The notes: generated by a model from the letters alone, not told the origin. A DNA stretch of 9,945 bases from Gammaproteobacteria bacterium (GCA_030635865.1 DAOVYA010000035.1:1-9945); one strand, 5' to 3'. Counted from the stretch's first letter, positions 1 through 6,399 are shown. Numbers and translations: made by a program.

Positions 1-285
1 ACCACAAGAGTTGCTGCTGGAGATATGGTTCAGAGGTTTGCTGCTGGAGGCTCCAGCCACGCCACCGCTCCTGTGGCAACTGCTGCACTGGGTTGGTGTG
101 CCTTTGAAAATTCCACGCAGATGGCAAGTGGCGCATTCGAGGGTTTCATGGGCACCATTAAGTGAAAATCCCGTACTGAGATGATTAAACCCGCTTAATG
201 GAATCTCGGCTTGCGCTACGTTAAACGCGCTGACAATCAACAGTAAAATACTTTTACAAGTATTTGATTTGATATTGTTTAACAT
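1..285 (-). CDS. Exported multihaem cytochrome c, N-terminal part (cut by left edge)
   Basis: The visible 95 residues begin with a Sec signal peptide: basic residues in MLNNIKSNTCK, a hydrophobic run of about 13 residues, and a likely cleavage site after AQA near residue 26. Two covalent-haem motifs follow, CATCH at residues 51-55 and CSSCH at 67-71. A further Cys at residue 94 may open a third motif outside the window. The segment F-N-H-x3-G-F-x-L-x-G-A-H just before CATCH matches the pre-haem motif of the larger cytochrome upstream, so the two are related and the His residues (35 and 46) are plausible distal haem ligands. The start is ATG at 285 with an AGGT Shine-Dalgarno-like sequence 7 nt upstream. 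The gap to the preceding gene is 28 bp, so this is the third gene of the minus-strand operon. It is probably a periplasmic electron carrier; total haem number and C-terminus are unknown. The signal peptide and both haem sites are firm, the exact family is not. Confidence 0.88.
   Translation of the reverse strand, partial: MLNNIKSNTCKSILLLIVSAFNVAQAEIPLSGFNHLSTGFSLNGAHETLECATCHLRGIFKGTPTQCSSCHRSGGVAGASSSKPLNHISSSNSCG
11..49. repeat. 12-bp direct repeat inside the partial cytochrome gene
   Basis: TTGCTGCTGGAG occurs at 11-22 and again at 38-49, a 27-bp period equal to nine codons. On the coding (minus) strand it encodes two Ser-Ser-Ser tracts flanking K-P-L-N-H-I. It is most simply a small internal duplication or codon-biased low-complexity linker and does not disturb the reading frame. 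Confidence 0.6.
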
Positions 286-313
286 GGCAATTAACCTGGT
301 TTGCATTGGCGTA

Positions 314-1882
314 TCAGTTCTGGATATCCGGGTTTCTAAAGCTCTCGGTGTTATGGCATCGGTCACACCGGGAACCAAAATTTCCGTCATGGACATCGTC
401 TTCGTGATGACAGCCTGCGCAGATTGCTGGCAGTGAGCGATTTTGTTCCAGGGGCGCAAGATGACAGGCCAGACAATTGAGATCCTGGTGTTTTCCATCC
501 AGCGCGAAATCCGTTTGCGTGTCATGGTCAAAACGCCACAGTTTCCAGTCGTTAGGCGTGTGACAGGTTTGGCAGGCACTGCCCAGTCTCTCGGAATGGT
601 CGTCGTCGGAGGCATGGCAGTCGTGACATTCTTTTGATGCCTCCTGGAATTTTCCACTGAGATGACAGGCTTCGCAGGGGAGGGCAGTATGCAAACCAAT
701 TAAAGGGGAGTTTGTCAGGTCGTGATCAAAGCGGATCTTTTTGGACCAGCCTTGTTCGTTGTGGCACCGGGAACAGTGGGTGCCTTCATCGTCCTTGTGT
801 ACATCATCAGATCGATGGCAATCAATGCAGCCACGCGCCTGATCGACTTTGCCAGCTTCGGAATGGTGACAGTTTTCACACGAAACTTTCTTATGATTAC
901 CTTTTAAAGGGAAATCCGTGGCCTTGTCGTGTTGGAAGCTGGACTTTTTCCAGTTGGACTCCGAATGACAGTCACCACAATTCTGTCCAAAGCGGTTTCG
1001 ATGGATGTCGTCCTGGGCGTGGCACGCGTTACAGTCAGTGTCCAGCTTGTCTGCTTTCAGATCATCTTTGTGACAGCTTGAACAGAGCGCGGATTGGTGC
1101 TCGCCATGCAGTGGAAAATCGGTTTCCCGGTCGTGATCAAATGCCAATGTTTTCCACTTCGAAGGTTCGTGACAATCGCCGCAGCTTGATCCATAGCTTT
1201 TGTTATGCACATCGTCGACACGGTGGCAGTCATTACATTGCGTTGGGGTGTTCTTGTAACTATTCGATAGATGGCAGGAATTGCAGACCGCCTCGGCGTG
1301 TGCTCCCTCAAGCAAAAATTCTGTCTCATCGTGATCAAACAGGGTTTTCTTCCACTGCCTGGTGGTATGACAGCTGTCGCAGTCATTGCCAAGTGTCTCT
1401 CGATGAATGTCGTCTCTTTCGTGACAGTCAATACAGCCGCCTGGCGCATCCCGGAACTTTTTACCGTCCACATGACAGGCATTGCAGGCAATGGTCTGGT
1501 GGCGACCGGTGAGCTTGAAGTCGGTGAGTCCATGGTCAAAGGCGCCGCGGTTCAGGCCGGTAATATCGACCGTTCGACCGATGTGGTCGGTATGGCAGCT
1601 GCGACATTCGGTATTCCTTATGGTTCCGGATCGCCCATGAAAGCCGGTTTTATCGGCAAGATCACGATCAATATCTTCATGGCAATCCAGGCACAGGGCC
1701 GTTTGTTTTTCCTGGTCAAACAGGCTGTGGCATTTTCGACAGCTGCTTTCGTATTTCGCGTGCCCCTTGATCACAGGACCCGGCATGACCAGCGACTCGA
1801 GCATGTCCGCTTCTACAGAGTTGGTGTGGCAAGCGGAAAATAGTCCAAGCATCACTATCAAACCTAACAGGCCATGTCGCAT
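314..1882 (-). CDS. 21-haem c-type cytochrome, probable lipoprotein
   Basis: This 522-residue protein has 21 CxxCH motifs, about one haem per 24 residues. Residues 1-18 form a short hydrophobic leader ending in L-F-S-A-C, a slightly non-canonical lipobox, so Cys18 may be lipidated and the protein anchored to a membrane facing the periplasm or cell surface. A first three-haem unit (residues 48-97) precedes six repeats starting at F-D/Q-H, residues 115, 182, 248, 316, 385 and 451. Each repeat follows the pattern F-D-H-D, T-D-F-x-L-x-G-x-H, CxxCH, CxxCH, D-D-x-H, CxxCH, usually with a Trp near the unit end. The start at 1882 is chosen because the leader begins there and AAGGAA lies 6 nt upstream; the open frame extends to 2029 but that extension would overlap the upstream gene. 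It is the second gene of the operon, 37 bp after the b-cytochrome gene. The role is inferred to be long-range electron transfer; the acceptor is unknown. Cytochrome c identity is very sure, lipidation less so. Confidence 0.95.
   Translation of the reverse strand: MRHGLLGLIVMLGLFSACHTNSVEADMLESLVMPGPVIKGHAKYESSCRKCHSLFDQEKQTALCLDCHEDIDRDLADKTGFHGRSGTIRNTECRSCHTDHIGRTVDITGLNRGAFDHGLTDFKLTGRHQTIACNACHVDGKKFRDAPGGCIDCHERDDIHRETLGNDCDSCHTTRQWKKTLFDHDETEFLLEGAHAEAVCNSCHLSNSYKNTPTQCNDCHRVDDVHNKSYGSSCGDCHEPSKWKTLAFDHDRETDFPLHGEHQSALCSSCHKDDLKADKLDTDCNACHAQDDIHRNRFGQNCGDCHSESNWKKSSFQHDKATDFPLKGNHKKVSCENCHHSEAGKVDQARGCIDCHRSDDVHKDDEGTHCSRCHNEQGWSKKIRFDHDLTNSPLIGLHTALPCEACHLSGKFQEASKECHDCHASDDDHSERLGSACQTCHTPNDWKLWRFDHDTQTDFALDGKHQDLNCLACHLAPLEQNRSLPAICAGCHHEDDVHDGNFGSRCDRCHNTESFRNPDIQN
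353..1540 (-). repeat. Six tandem three-haem coding repeats (66-69 codons each)
   Basis: Repeat starts, marked by the F-D/Q-H motif, are spaced 67, 66, 68, 69 and 66 residues apart, about 198-207 bp per unit. The units have diverged in sequence but keep the spacing of three CxxCH motifs and three other His residues. The preceding unit, encoded upstream of 1540, has three haem sites in a different arrangement and looks like a capping module. This is repeated protein architecture, not a DNA-level satellite. Confidence 0.85.
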
Positions 1883-1888
1883 GCGGAA

Positions 1889-1894
1889 TTCCTT
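1889..1894 (-). promoter_or_regulatory. Shine-Dalgarno site fixing the start of the 21-haem cytochrome
   Basis: On the minus strand AAGGAA lies 6 nt before the ATG at 1882. It is the best ribosome site in the region and supports this internal ATG over the longer frame that would begin at 2029 inside the upstream gene. Confidence 0.65.
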
Positions 1895-1919
1895 GATACT
1901 GTTATCAGCATACGGATGG

Positions 1920-2801
1920 CTAATACATGTGTACGGCAAACACGTGTACCGTCGCTGACAGTACCAGCATGACAAAAAGGGGAACGTGCAACACGTGCCA
2001 CAAGGAGAAAAGGCGTTGGTAAATAGCAAACTCGCGTACCTTTCGCGACGCAGCGAGAAAATCGTGTAGATGGGATCTGGCTGTTTGCAGGTTCTGCAGG
2101 TATGTCTTTTTATCCCATTGTCTTCGATCGGCCGTTATTCGGTAAGCGCGTGCCAGCGTGGGTTGAATACTCCAGTAGTGCCAATACATCATAAAGCCAC
2201 CGATAAGGAAGCCTGGTGTCCGGTTGGCGGATGTGCCGCTAATTTTCTCTATTCGGTCTCTGAGTTGTGGTGCAAGTGAGATTGCATCGGATAGACATGA
2301 TGCAGCAAAGGCCTGTGTGGAGGTCAATTCAGAGAGCACAGCCTTGCGCCCGTACAAACCATAATGAATGCGGGTATAAAAATAGCGGCCGAAGATACCG
2401 CTGAGCGCGACAGTCAGCATGCTGTAAAGGGTAATGTTGCTGTTGGTCGACCCGAGATGGAAGTTGCAGTGATACAAAATGCAAAGTGGTCCGGCGATCC
2501 CTAACACCATGTGTGTGCGGAACCAGTATTTGACTCTCCCCCAATGCCGTGTCCAGCGGGCATGTTTGCGCACAGGGTACAGCAGCAGCAACAGCATAAA
2601 TACAGACCCAATAACGCCTAGCGCGTAACCCAGGCCAGACTCGGGAGTCAGGTAGTATTGCTCGCGTATGCGCCAGCCAAACATTATGATAGTGATGATG
2701 GCGATCAAGCCGATGGCCGCGGTCACTCCCCCGCGATTTGAGGTGACCGTCCGCGCAAGCTGGGCAGAATTGGGGCTCGATTGAAGCGTTGCATCAGTCA
2801 T
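1920..2801 (-). CDS. Ferric-reductase-like dihaem b-type membrane cytochrome
   Basis: This 293-residue integral membrane protein has likely transmembrane segments near residues 25-43, 57-76, 97-117, 124-142 and 268-292; a weaker hydrophobic stretch at 197-212 may be amphipathic or a sixth helix. His97/His111 in the third helix and His272/His286 in the last are each separated by 13 residues, as in the ferric reductase/NADPH oxidase superfamily, where such pairs hold two stacked b haems. The very basic loop at 77-96 suggests a cytoplasmic face there, placing the C-terminus in the periplasm. There is no fused FAD/NAD domain, so the electron donor must be quinol or a separate protein such as the divergently encoded flavoprotein. 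ATG at 2801 is preferred; a GTG at 2867 would add 22 residues without an evident signal. The ribosome site is weak (GGGG about 11 nt upstream). It is the first gene of the operon. The dihaem b assignment is fairly sure; donor and direction are inferred. Confidence 0.78.
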   Translation of the reverse strand: MTDATLQSSPNSAQLARTVTSNRGGVTAAIGLIAIITIIMFGWRIREQYYLTPESGLGYALGVIGSVFMLLLLLYPVRKHARWTRHWGRVKYWFRTHMVLGIAGPLCILYHCNFHLGSTNSNITLYSMLTVALSGIFGRYFYTRIHYGLYGRKAVLSELTSTQAFAASCLSDAISLAPQLRDRIEKISGTSANRTPGFLIGGFMMYWHYWSIQPTLARAYRITADRRQWDKKTYLQNLQTARSHLHDFLAASRKVREFAIYQRLFSLWHVLHVPLFVMLVLSATVHVFAVHMY

Positions 2802-2886
2802 GTGTTGGCTACCCCGTCTGCACTCGACAACAGTCGTGATGTCGATGAAGGATAGGCATAAATCCACTCATGAAACGATACCTGTG

Positions 2887-2904
2887 TCACTGTTTAATCA
2901 CTGT
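2887..2904. repeat. TCACTGT direct repeat, 11-bp spacing
   Basis: TCACTGT appears at 2887-2893 and 2898-2904, one helical turn apart, upstream of the b-cytochrome gene. Tandem half-sites at this spacing are typical of response-regulator dimers, but two short copies could also be chance. Confidence 0.3.
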
Positions 2905-2964
2905 CTGGAATTTATTCTTGGTTTTGTATCGGTTGTTAGCCTAGTCGGCGCCGGGTTGTTTGAC

Positions 2965-2980
2965 TGTGCTGCACGTCACA
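2965..2980. promoter_or_regulatory. Candidate CRP/Vfr-family binding site
   Basis: TGTGC-N6-TCACA matches the CRP consensus TGTGA-N6-TCACA at 9 of 10 conserved positions. The dyad centre is about 58 bp upstream of the start site predicted from the extended -10 box at 3016-3024, near the usual class I position (-61.5). It could also act on the minus-strand operon. The motif is seen; binding by any regulator is inferred. Confidence 0.35.
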
Positions 2981-3015
2981 ATAATGGGAATAATTGCCCA
3001 ATTTTAGTGGGGCCG

Positions 3016-3024
3016 TGCTAATAT
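3016..3024 (+). promoter_or_regulatory. Candidate extended -10 promoter for the flavoprotein operon
   Basis: TGCTAATAT is a TGn extended -10 element with a 4/6 hexamer. The best -35 candidate, TTGCCC at 2994-2999, is weak and spaced 19 bp, so activator dependence through the nearby CRP-like dyad is plausible. Transcription would begin near 3031, giving a leader of about 40 nt. Confidence 0.3.
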
Positions 3025-3071
3025 TGCAACAACAGAAAGTTGGCGCGAATCGTACGTAATGGAACTCGCAT

Positions 3072-4376
3072 ATGTTCAGTGACCCGGCCTTAACCGGATA
3101 TCTCCTGTTATTTTGCGTAGTAGCTGCAATATTCTGGGCTACGAAGATGTGGCGGGAGCGGCGCACGGTTACGCGGAGGGACGCTGCTGTGGCCGCAGGG
3201 CTGACCCAACCGGCTTCCTTGCACCCGGTCATCGATCCGGTCATGTGTATAGGTTGTGGTTCGTGCGCCAGCGCCTGTCCGGAAGGTGGTGTTCTGGGTC
3301 TTATAAGCGGTCGGGCCGTTCTGGTGGACCCGACCCGTTGTATTGGTCACGGTGCCTGTCAGAAAGCCTGTCCGATAGAGGCGATTTCTCTGGTATTCGG
3401 CACGGCCGAACGGGGTATCGATATCCCGAATGTGGGTACAAACTTCGAAACAAACCTGCAGGGAATGTTTATTGCGGGTGAGTTGGGTGGAATGGGGCTC
3501 ATTCGCAATGCGATCGAGCAGGGAATGCAAGCCATGCAGGCCATCGCGAAACGCGTGCAGAAACAGGATGTTTTCGAGTTGGATTGCGTCATTGTTGGTG
3601 CGGGTCCGGCAGGTATCTCTGCTTCGCTTCAGGCACAGGAATGCGGGCTGCGGTTTCTTACACTGGAACAGGATTCGTTTGGCGGTACCGTCTCTCATTA
3701 CCCGCGTGGAAAACTTGTTATGACCTCGCCGGTAAATTTGCCCCGGCATGGGCGTATGAAATTCAGGGAAACGACAAAGGAAGCCTTGCTGGAATTTTGG
3801 GAGTCCGTGATTTCCAGAAATAATCTGGCTATCAACTTTAACACTCGAGTGGATAACATCGAGAGAAGTGGTGATGGCTTCCAGGTGACCAGCAGCCAGG
3901 GTACCTACAATACGCGTACAGTATTACTGGCCATTGGGCGGCGGGGTACTCCCAGGAAGCTGGCAGTTCCGGGTGAGGAGCAAAATAAGGTGGTGTATCG
4001 GTTGATAGATCCAGAACAATACGCTGGCAAAGCGGTATTAGTCGTTGGCGGCGGCGACAGTGCCCTGGAGGCAGCAATAGCGATTGCGGAACAGCCGGAT
4101 ACGGATGTAACCATTGCCTATCGGTCGGCGGCATTCTCCAGGGCGAAGGAAAAAAACAGGATGCGAATTGCTGAGCTGGAAGAAAATGGCCATTTGCGGG
4201 TGTGTTTTAATAGCGTGGTACGAAACATAGGCCCTGATAGCGTGCAGATGGATCAGCAGGTTAACCTGGAAGAATTTCACAATGATAGTGTGATTGTGTG
4301 CGCCGGCGGCGTACTGCCTACTCCCTTTCTCAGGAAAATCGGTATCGAGGTGGAAACGAAATATGGAACGCTCTAG
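3072..4376 (+). CDS. Membrane-anchored Fe-S / FAD-NAD(P) oxidoreductase with permuted domain order
   Basis: The 434 residues begin with one transmembrane helix (about 8-25) followed by a strongly basic stretch, which predicts that the soluble part is cytoplasmic. A ferredoxin-like domain has C59-x2-C62-x2-C65-x3-C69-P and C90-x2-H93-x2-C96-x3-C100-P; the second motif has His where Cys is usual. An FAD Rossmann motif G-A-G-P-A-G lies at 176-181 and an NAD(P) motif G-G-G-D-S-A-L-E at 326-333. No CxxC redox disulfide is present, so it is not thioredoxin reductase. The F-I-A-G-E-L segment near residues 119-160, which resembles the C-terminal FAD-binding piece of TrxR-like enzymes, stands before the FAD fold. 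It would pass electrons between NAD(P)H and Fe-S centres or a membrane partner. The start is ATG with GGAA 7 nt upstream, and it heads the plus-strand operon opposite the cytochromes. Flavoprotein and Fe-S identity are sure; physiological direction is not. Confidence 0.9.
   Translation: MFSDPALTGYLLLFCVVAAIFWATKMWRERRTVTRRDAAVAAGLTQPASLHPVIDPVMCIGCGSCASACPEGGVLGLISGRAVLVDPTRCIGHGACQKACPIEAISLVFGTAERGIDIPNVGTNFETNLQGMFIAGELGGMGLIRNAIEQGMQAMQAIAKRVQKQDVFELDCVIVGAGPAGISASLQAQECGLRFLTLEQDSFGGTVSHYPRGKLVMTSPVNLPRHGRMKFRETTKEALLEFWESVISRNNLAINFNTRVDNIERSGDGFQVTSSQGTYNTRTVLLAIGRRGTPRKLAVPGEEQNKVVYRLIDPEQYAGKAVLVVGGGDSALEAAIAIAEQPDTDVTIAYRSAAFSRAKEKNRMRIAELEENGHLRVCFNSVVRNIGPDSVQMDQQVNLEEFHNDSVIVCAGGVLPTPFLRKIGIEVETKYGTL
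4347..4353 (+). promoter_or_regulatory. Shine-Dalgarno site inside the flavoprotein gene
   Basis: GAGGTGG lies 9 nt before the ATG at 4363, inside the last codons of the upstream gene. It supports that ATG over the in-frame ATG at 4294, and implies translational coupling. Confidence 0.6.
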
Positions 4377-6360
4377 CTATCCTGTGTTCGTGCTGTTGTT
4401 ATTCCTGACTTGCATGATGTCTGCAGGACATGCATTCGCCTCGGATATGAGTGACGTCAAGCGTCTCATTCGTGTGCACGAACTGGATAAGGCGGTTGCT
4501 CTATTAATACCAATGGCGGAATCCGGCCGGCCAGAAGCCCAATATCAGCTAGGTTCTTTTTATCGTATGGGAACCGGGGTTCGCAGGAATCATGCAACTG
4601 CGGTTCACTGGTTTCAGCTCGCTGCCAGCCAGGGTTACAGCAAGGCGCAATACAACCTGGGGTTGATGTACCTTAATGGATGGGGTGTGGTGGTTGATCG
4701 TGTGCAGGCGCGACATTGGCTGAAGTTGGCAGCAGCGAATGGACATCAACTGGCAATTAAAAAGCTGCAGCAGTTACAGGATGACTCGACAGTATCCGTG
4801 GCCCAACTCTTTCGATTGGTCCGGATGGAGGACAAACAAGGCCTGGTTGAAGCCCTGGAGAAAGGTGCACCGGTTAACTCAACCGACGAGTTCGGACGTT
4901 CTTTACTTATGGCGGTGGTGGAACAGGGGCAAACCGAATTGCTCAACATTCTGCTGACACGGGGTGTGGACCTTGATCAAGCAGACAATGTTGGTGATAC
5001 TGCTCTGATTGTGGCGATCAGAAAAGGCAATCAGTCAATTGTTGATGAATTGATTGATGCCGGGACAAGTCTTGATAAGGCCGACGCAAATGGTAACTCC
5101 CCATTGATGGTTGCACTCCAACTGAAGCAATCGAGCATTGCCAGGCGATTGCTGACCGCCAGGCCTTCGTTGAAAACGCGTAACAAGGCAGGTGATTCGG
5201 CAACAGATATAGCGGCCCGGAAAAATGCAACGCATATGGTGGCGGAGCTGGTGCGTCAGGGCGCACCCGCACCGAGATCAGCGAGTAAACGCGTCCGCAG
5301 CGTCGACGAAACAATTGATGTCATCTTGCAAGACTCTGTGTCGCTGGAAACTCATGGAGCTAATGTGGGCCAGTGGCCACCACTGATGCTGGCCGTGTGG
5401 CGAAAAAAAGAAGAGATGGTCTCATTGTTGATACGGCGCGGTGAAGAAATAAATTTTCAGGACGAAAAAGGCAATTCGCCGGTGAGGCTGGCTGCGAGCC
5501 GCGGGTATGCGGGTATTTTTCGACAACTTGTCGATGCGGGGGCAGTATTGAATAAGGAGCGTCCGGGAGATGAACCTTTATTGCATCTTGCAGTTCACTC
5601 TCAGGATCTTGAGACGGTCACAAATGTACTTGCAGGTGGAGTTGCTATAAATGTCAGAGATGCGCGTGGTCTTTCCGCGCTTGGTCTCTCCATTCGTCAA
5701 AAAAGCATCGCCATTATGGAAGCACTGCTGGCTGCGGGAGCAGACATAAATGTGGCTGGTGAAGATTCCTGGTCGCCATTGATGCAGGCAACCCATGGCA
5801 AGGATATCAAAATACTCCGCCTGTTAATTACGAAGGGTGCGCGGATGAACCAGGCGGATGGTGCGGGTAACACTGCGTTGATGCTGGCTTGCAGGGAGGG
5901 ATGGTTGGCAGGGGTGAACGAGTTATTAAAAGCGAATGCTGACATGTTTGTACGCAACAAGGCAGGGCACACGGCACTGAGTCTGGCGATTATTGCTGCT
6001 CAATCAGAGATAGTTGGTCAGTTGTTGCGCTCTGGAGATGCCCCTAGCAAACAGGGTTATGCCGGCAAGACCGCACTCATGCTGGCTGCAGGAACCGGGG
6101 AACTGGATATCATGCAACAATTTATCAGCCTTGATTCCGAGATCAATGCCGTTGATGACGCAGGCAACACCGCGCTGATCCTGGCGGCGGAGGCAGGTAA
6201 CGTATCGGTTTCAAGATTGTTGCTGGAACATGGTGCGGATCGGGATAGACGAAACCGGAATCGAGACAGTGCAATTGAAATTGCACGGCGTGCCAGGAAT
6301 CCGGAATTGATTCGGGTGTTAGATAATGCCGGTAAGGCGAACTCCTGGTTTAGCCGATGA
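4363..6360 (+). CDS. Exported Sel1-repeat and ankyrin-repeat protein
   Basis: The 665-residue product has a Sec signal peptide with cleavage likely after A-F-A near residue 26, so it should work in the periplasm or be exported. Two Sel1-like repeats follow (about residues 50-125, with A-x-Y-x-L-G-x-x-Y and G-x-G-V signatures), then about 14 ankyrin repeats from about residue 160 to the end. These are recognisable by G-x-T/S-A/P-L-x-x-A and L-L-x-x-G-A-D/x-I/L-N, and a less regular stretch interrupts them after the fourth. Such solenoids bind other proteins; no catalytic motif was seen. The start at 4363 places the signal peptide at the N-terminus. The gene overlaps the flavoprotein gene by 14 bp, so the two are probably translated together, suggesting a role in the same system as scaffold, chaperone or assembly factor (inference). 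Architecture is sure, function unknown. Confidence 0.92.
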   Translation: MERSSYPVFVLLLFLTCMMSAGHAFASDMSDVKRLIRVHELDKAVALLIPMAESGRPEAQYQLGSFYRMGTGVRRNHATAVHWFQLAASQGYSKAQYNLGLMYLNGWGVVVDRVQARHWLKLAAANGHQLAIKKLQQLQDDSTVSVAQLFRLVRMEDKQGLVEALEKGAPVNSTDEFGRSLLMAVVEQGQTELLNILLTRGVDLDQADNVGDTALIVAIRKGNQSIVDELIDAGTSLDKADANGNSPLMVALQLKQSSIARRLLTARPSLKTRNKAGDSATDIAARKNATHMVAELVRQGAPAPRSASKRVRSVDETIDVILQDSVSLETHGANVGQWPPLMLAVWRKKEEMVSLLIRRGEEINFQDEKGNSPVRLAASRGYAGIFRQLVDAGAVLNKERPGDEPLLHLAVHSQDLETVTNVLAGGVAINVRDARGLSALGLSIRQKSIAIMEALLAAGADINVAGEDSWSPLMQATHGKDIKILRLLITKGARMNQADGAGNTALMLACREGWLAGVNELLKANADMFVRNKAGHTALSLAIIAAQSEIVGQLLRSGDAPSKQGYAGKTALMLAAGTGELDIMQQFISLDSEINAVDDAGNTALILAAEAGNVSVSRLLLEHGADRDRRNRNRDSAIEIARRARNPELIRVLDNAGKANSWFSR

Positions 6361-6393
6361 ACGACATTGGATTTGAATGGTTTGGCATGTATA

Positions 6394-6399
6394 AAAGGA
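6394..6399 (+). promoter_or_regulatory. Shine-Dalgarno site supporting a TTG start
   Basis: AAAGGA lies 7 nt before TTG at 6407. The nearby ATG at 6402 is in another frame and meets TGA after one further codon, so the TTG is the workable start for the DUF6502-like gene. Confidence 0.6.

Larger units (their letters stand above)
2802..3071. promoter_or_regulatory. Divergent intergenic control region
   Basis: These 270 bp separate the minus-strand cytochrome operon from the plus-strand flavoprotein operon, so promoters for both should lie here. Visible elements are a CRP-like dyad at 2965-2980, an extended -10 box at 3016-3024 for the plus strand, and a TCACTGT direct repeat at 2887-2904. I could not pick a convincing promoter for the minus-strand operon. 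No small gene or terminator was recognised. Confidence 0.6.

Noticed and set aside
712..1512. A 266-codon open frame on the plus strand opposite the 21-haem cytochrome gene
   Set aside because: It is antisense to a gene with 21 clear haem motifs; its product is Cys/His/Arg-rich with no family signature, which is what the reverse of repeated CxxCH codons would give.
353..1540. Regular spaced motifs that might suggest a CRISPR array or satellite
   Set aside because: The period is about 200 bp, the units are diverged at DNA level and are explained by haem-domain repeats in an intact reading frame.
1883..2029. N-terminal extension of the 21-haem cytochrome by 49 residues
   Set aside because: It would overlap the b-cytochrome gene by over 100 bp and bury the signal peptide; the ATG at 1882 has its own ribosome site.
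3108..3749. A 213-codon minus-strand frame inside the flavoprotein gene
   Set aside because: It is antisense to firm Fe-S and FAD motifs and has a composition typical of shadow frames.
3072..4376. Thioredoxin reductase
   Set aside because: It lacks the CxxC redox pair between the FAD and NAD motifs and carries Fe-S motifs and a membrane anchor.
6367..6395. TTGGAT-N17-TATAAA as a promoter for the DUF6502-like gene
   Set aside because: The -10 overlaps the Shine-Dalgarno site, so transcription would start too near the TTG to include a ribosome site; the -35 matches only three positions.
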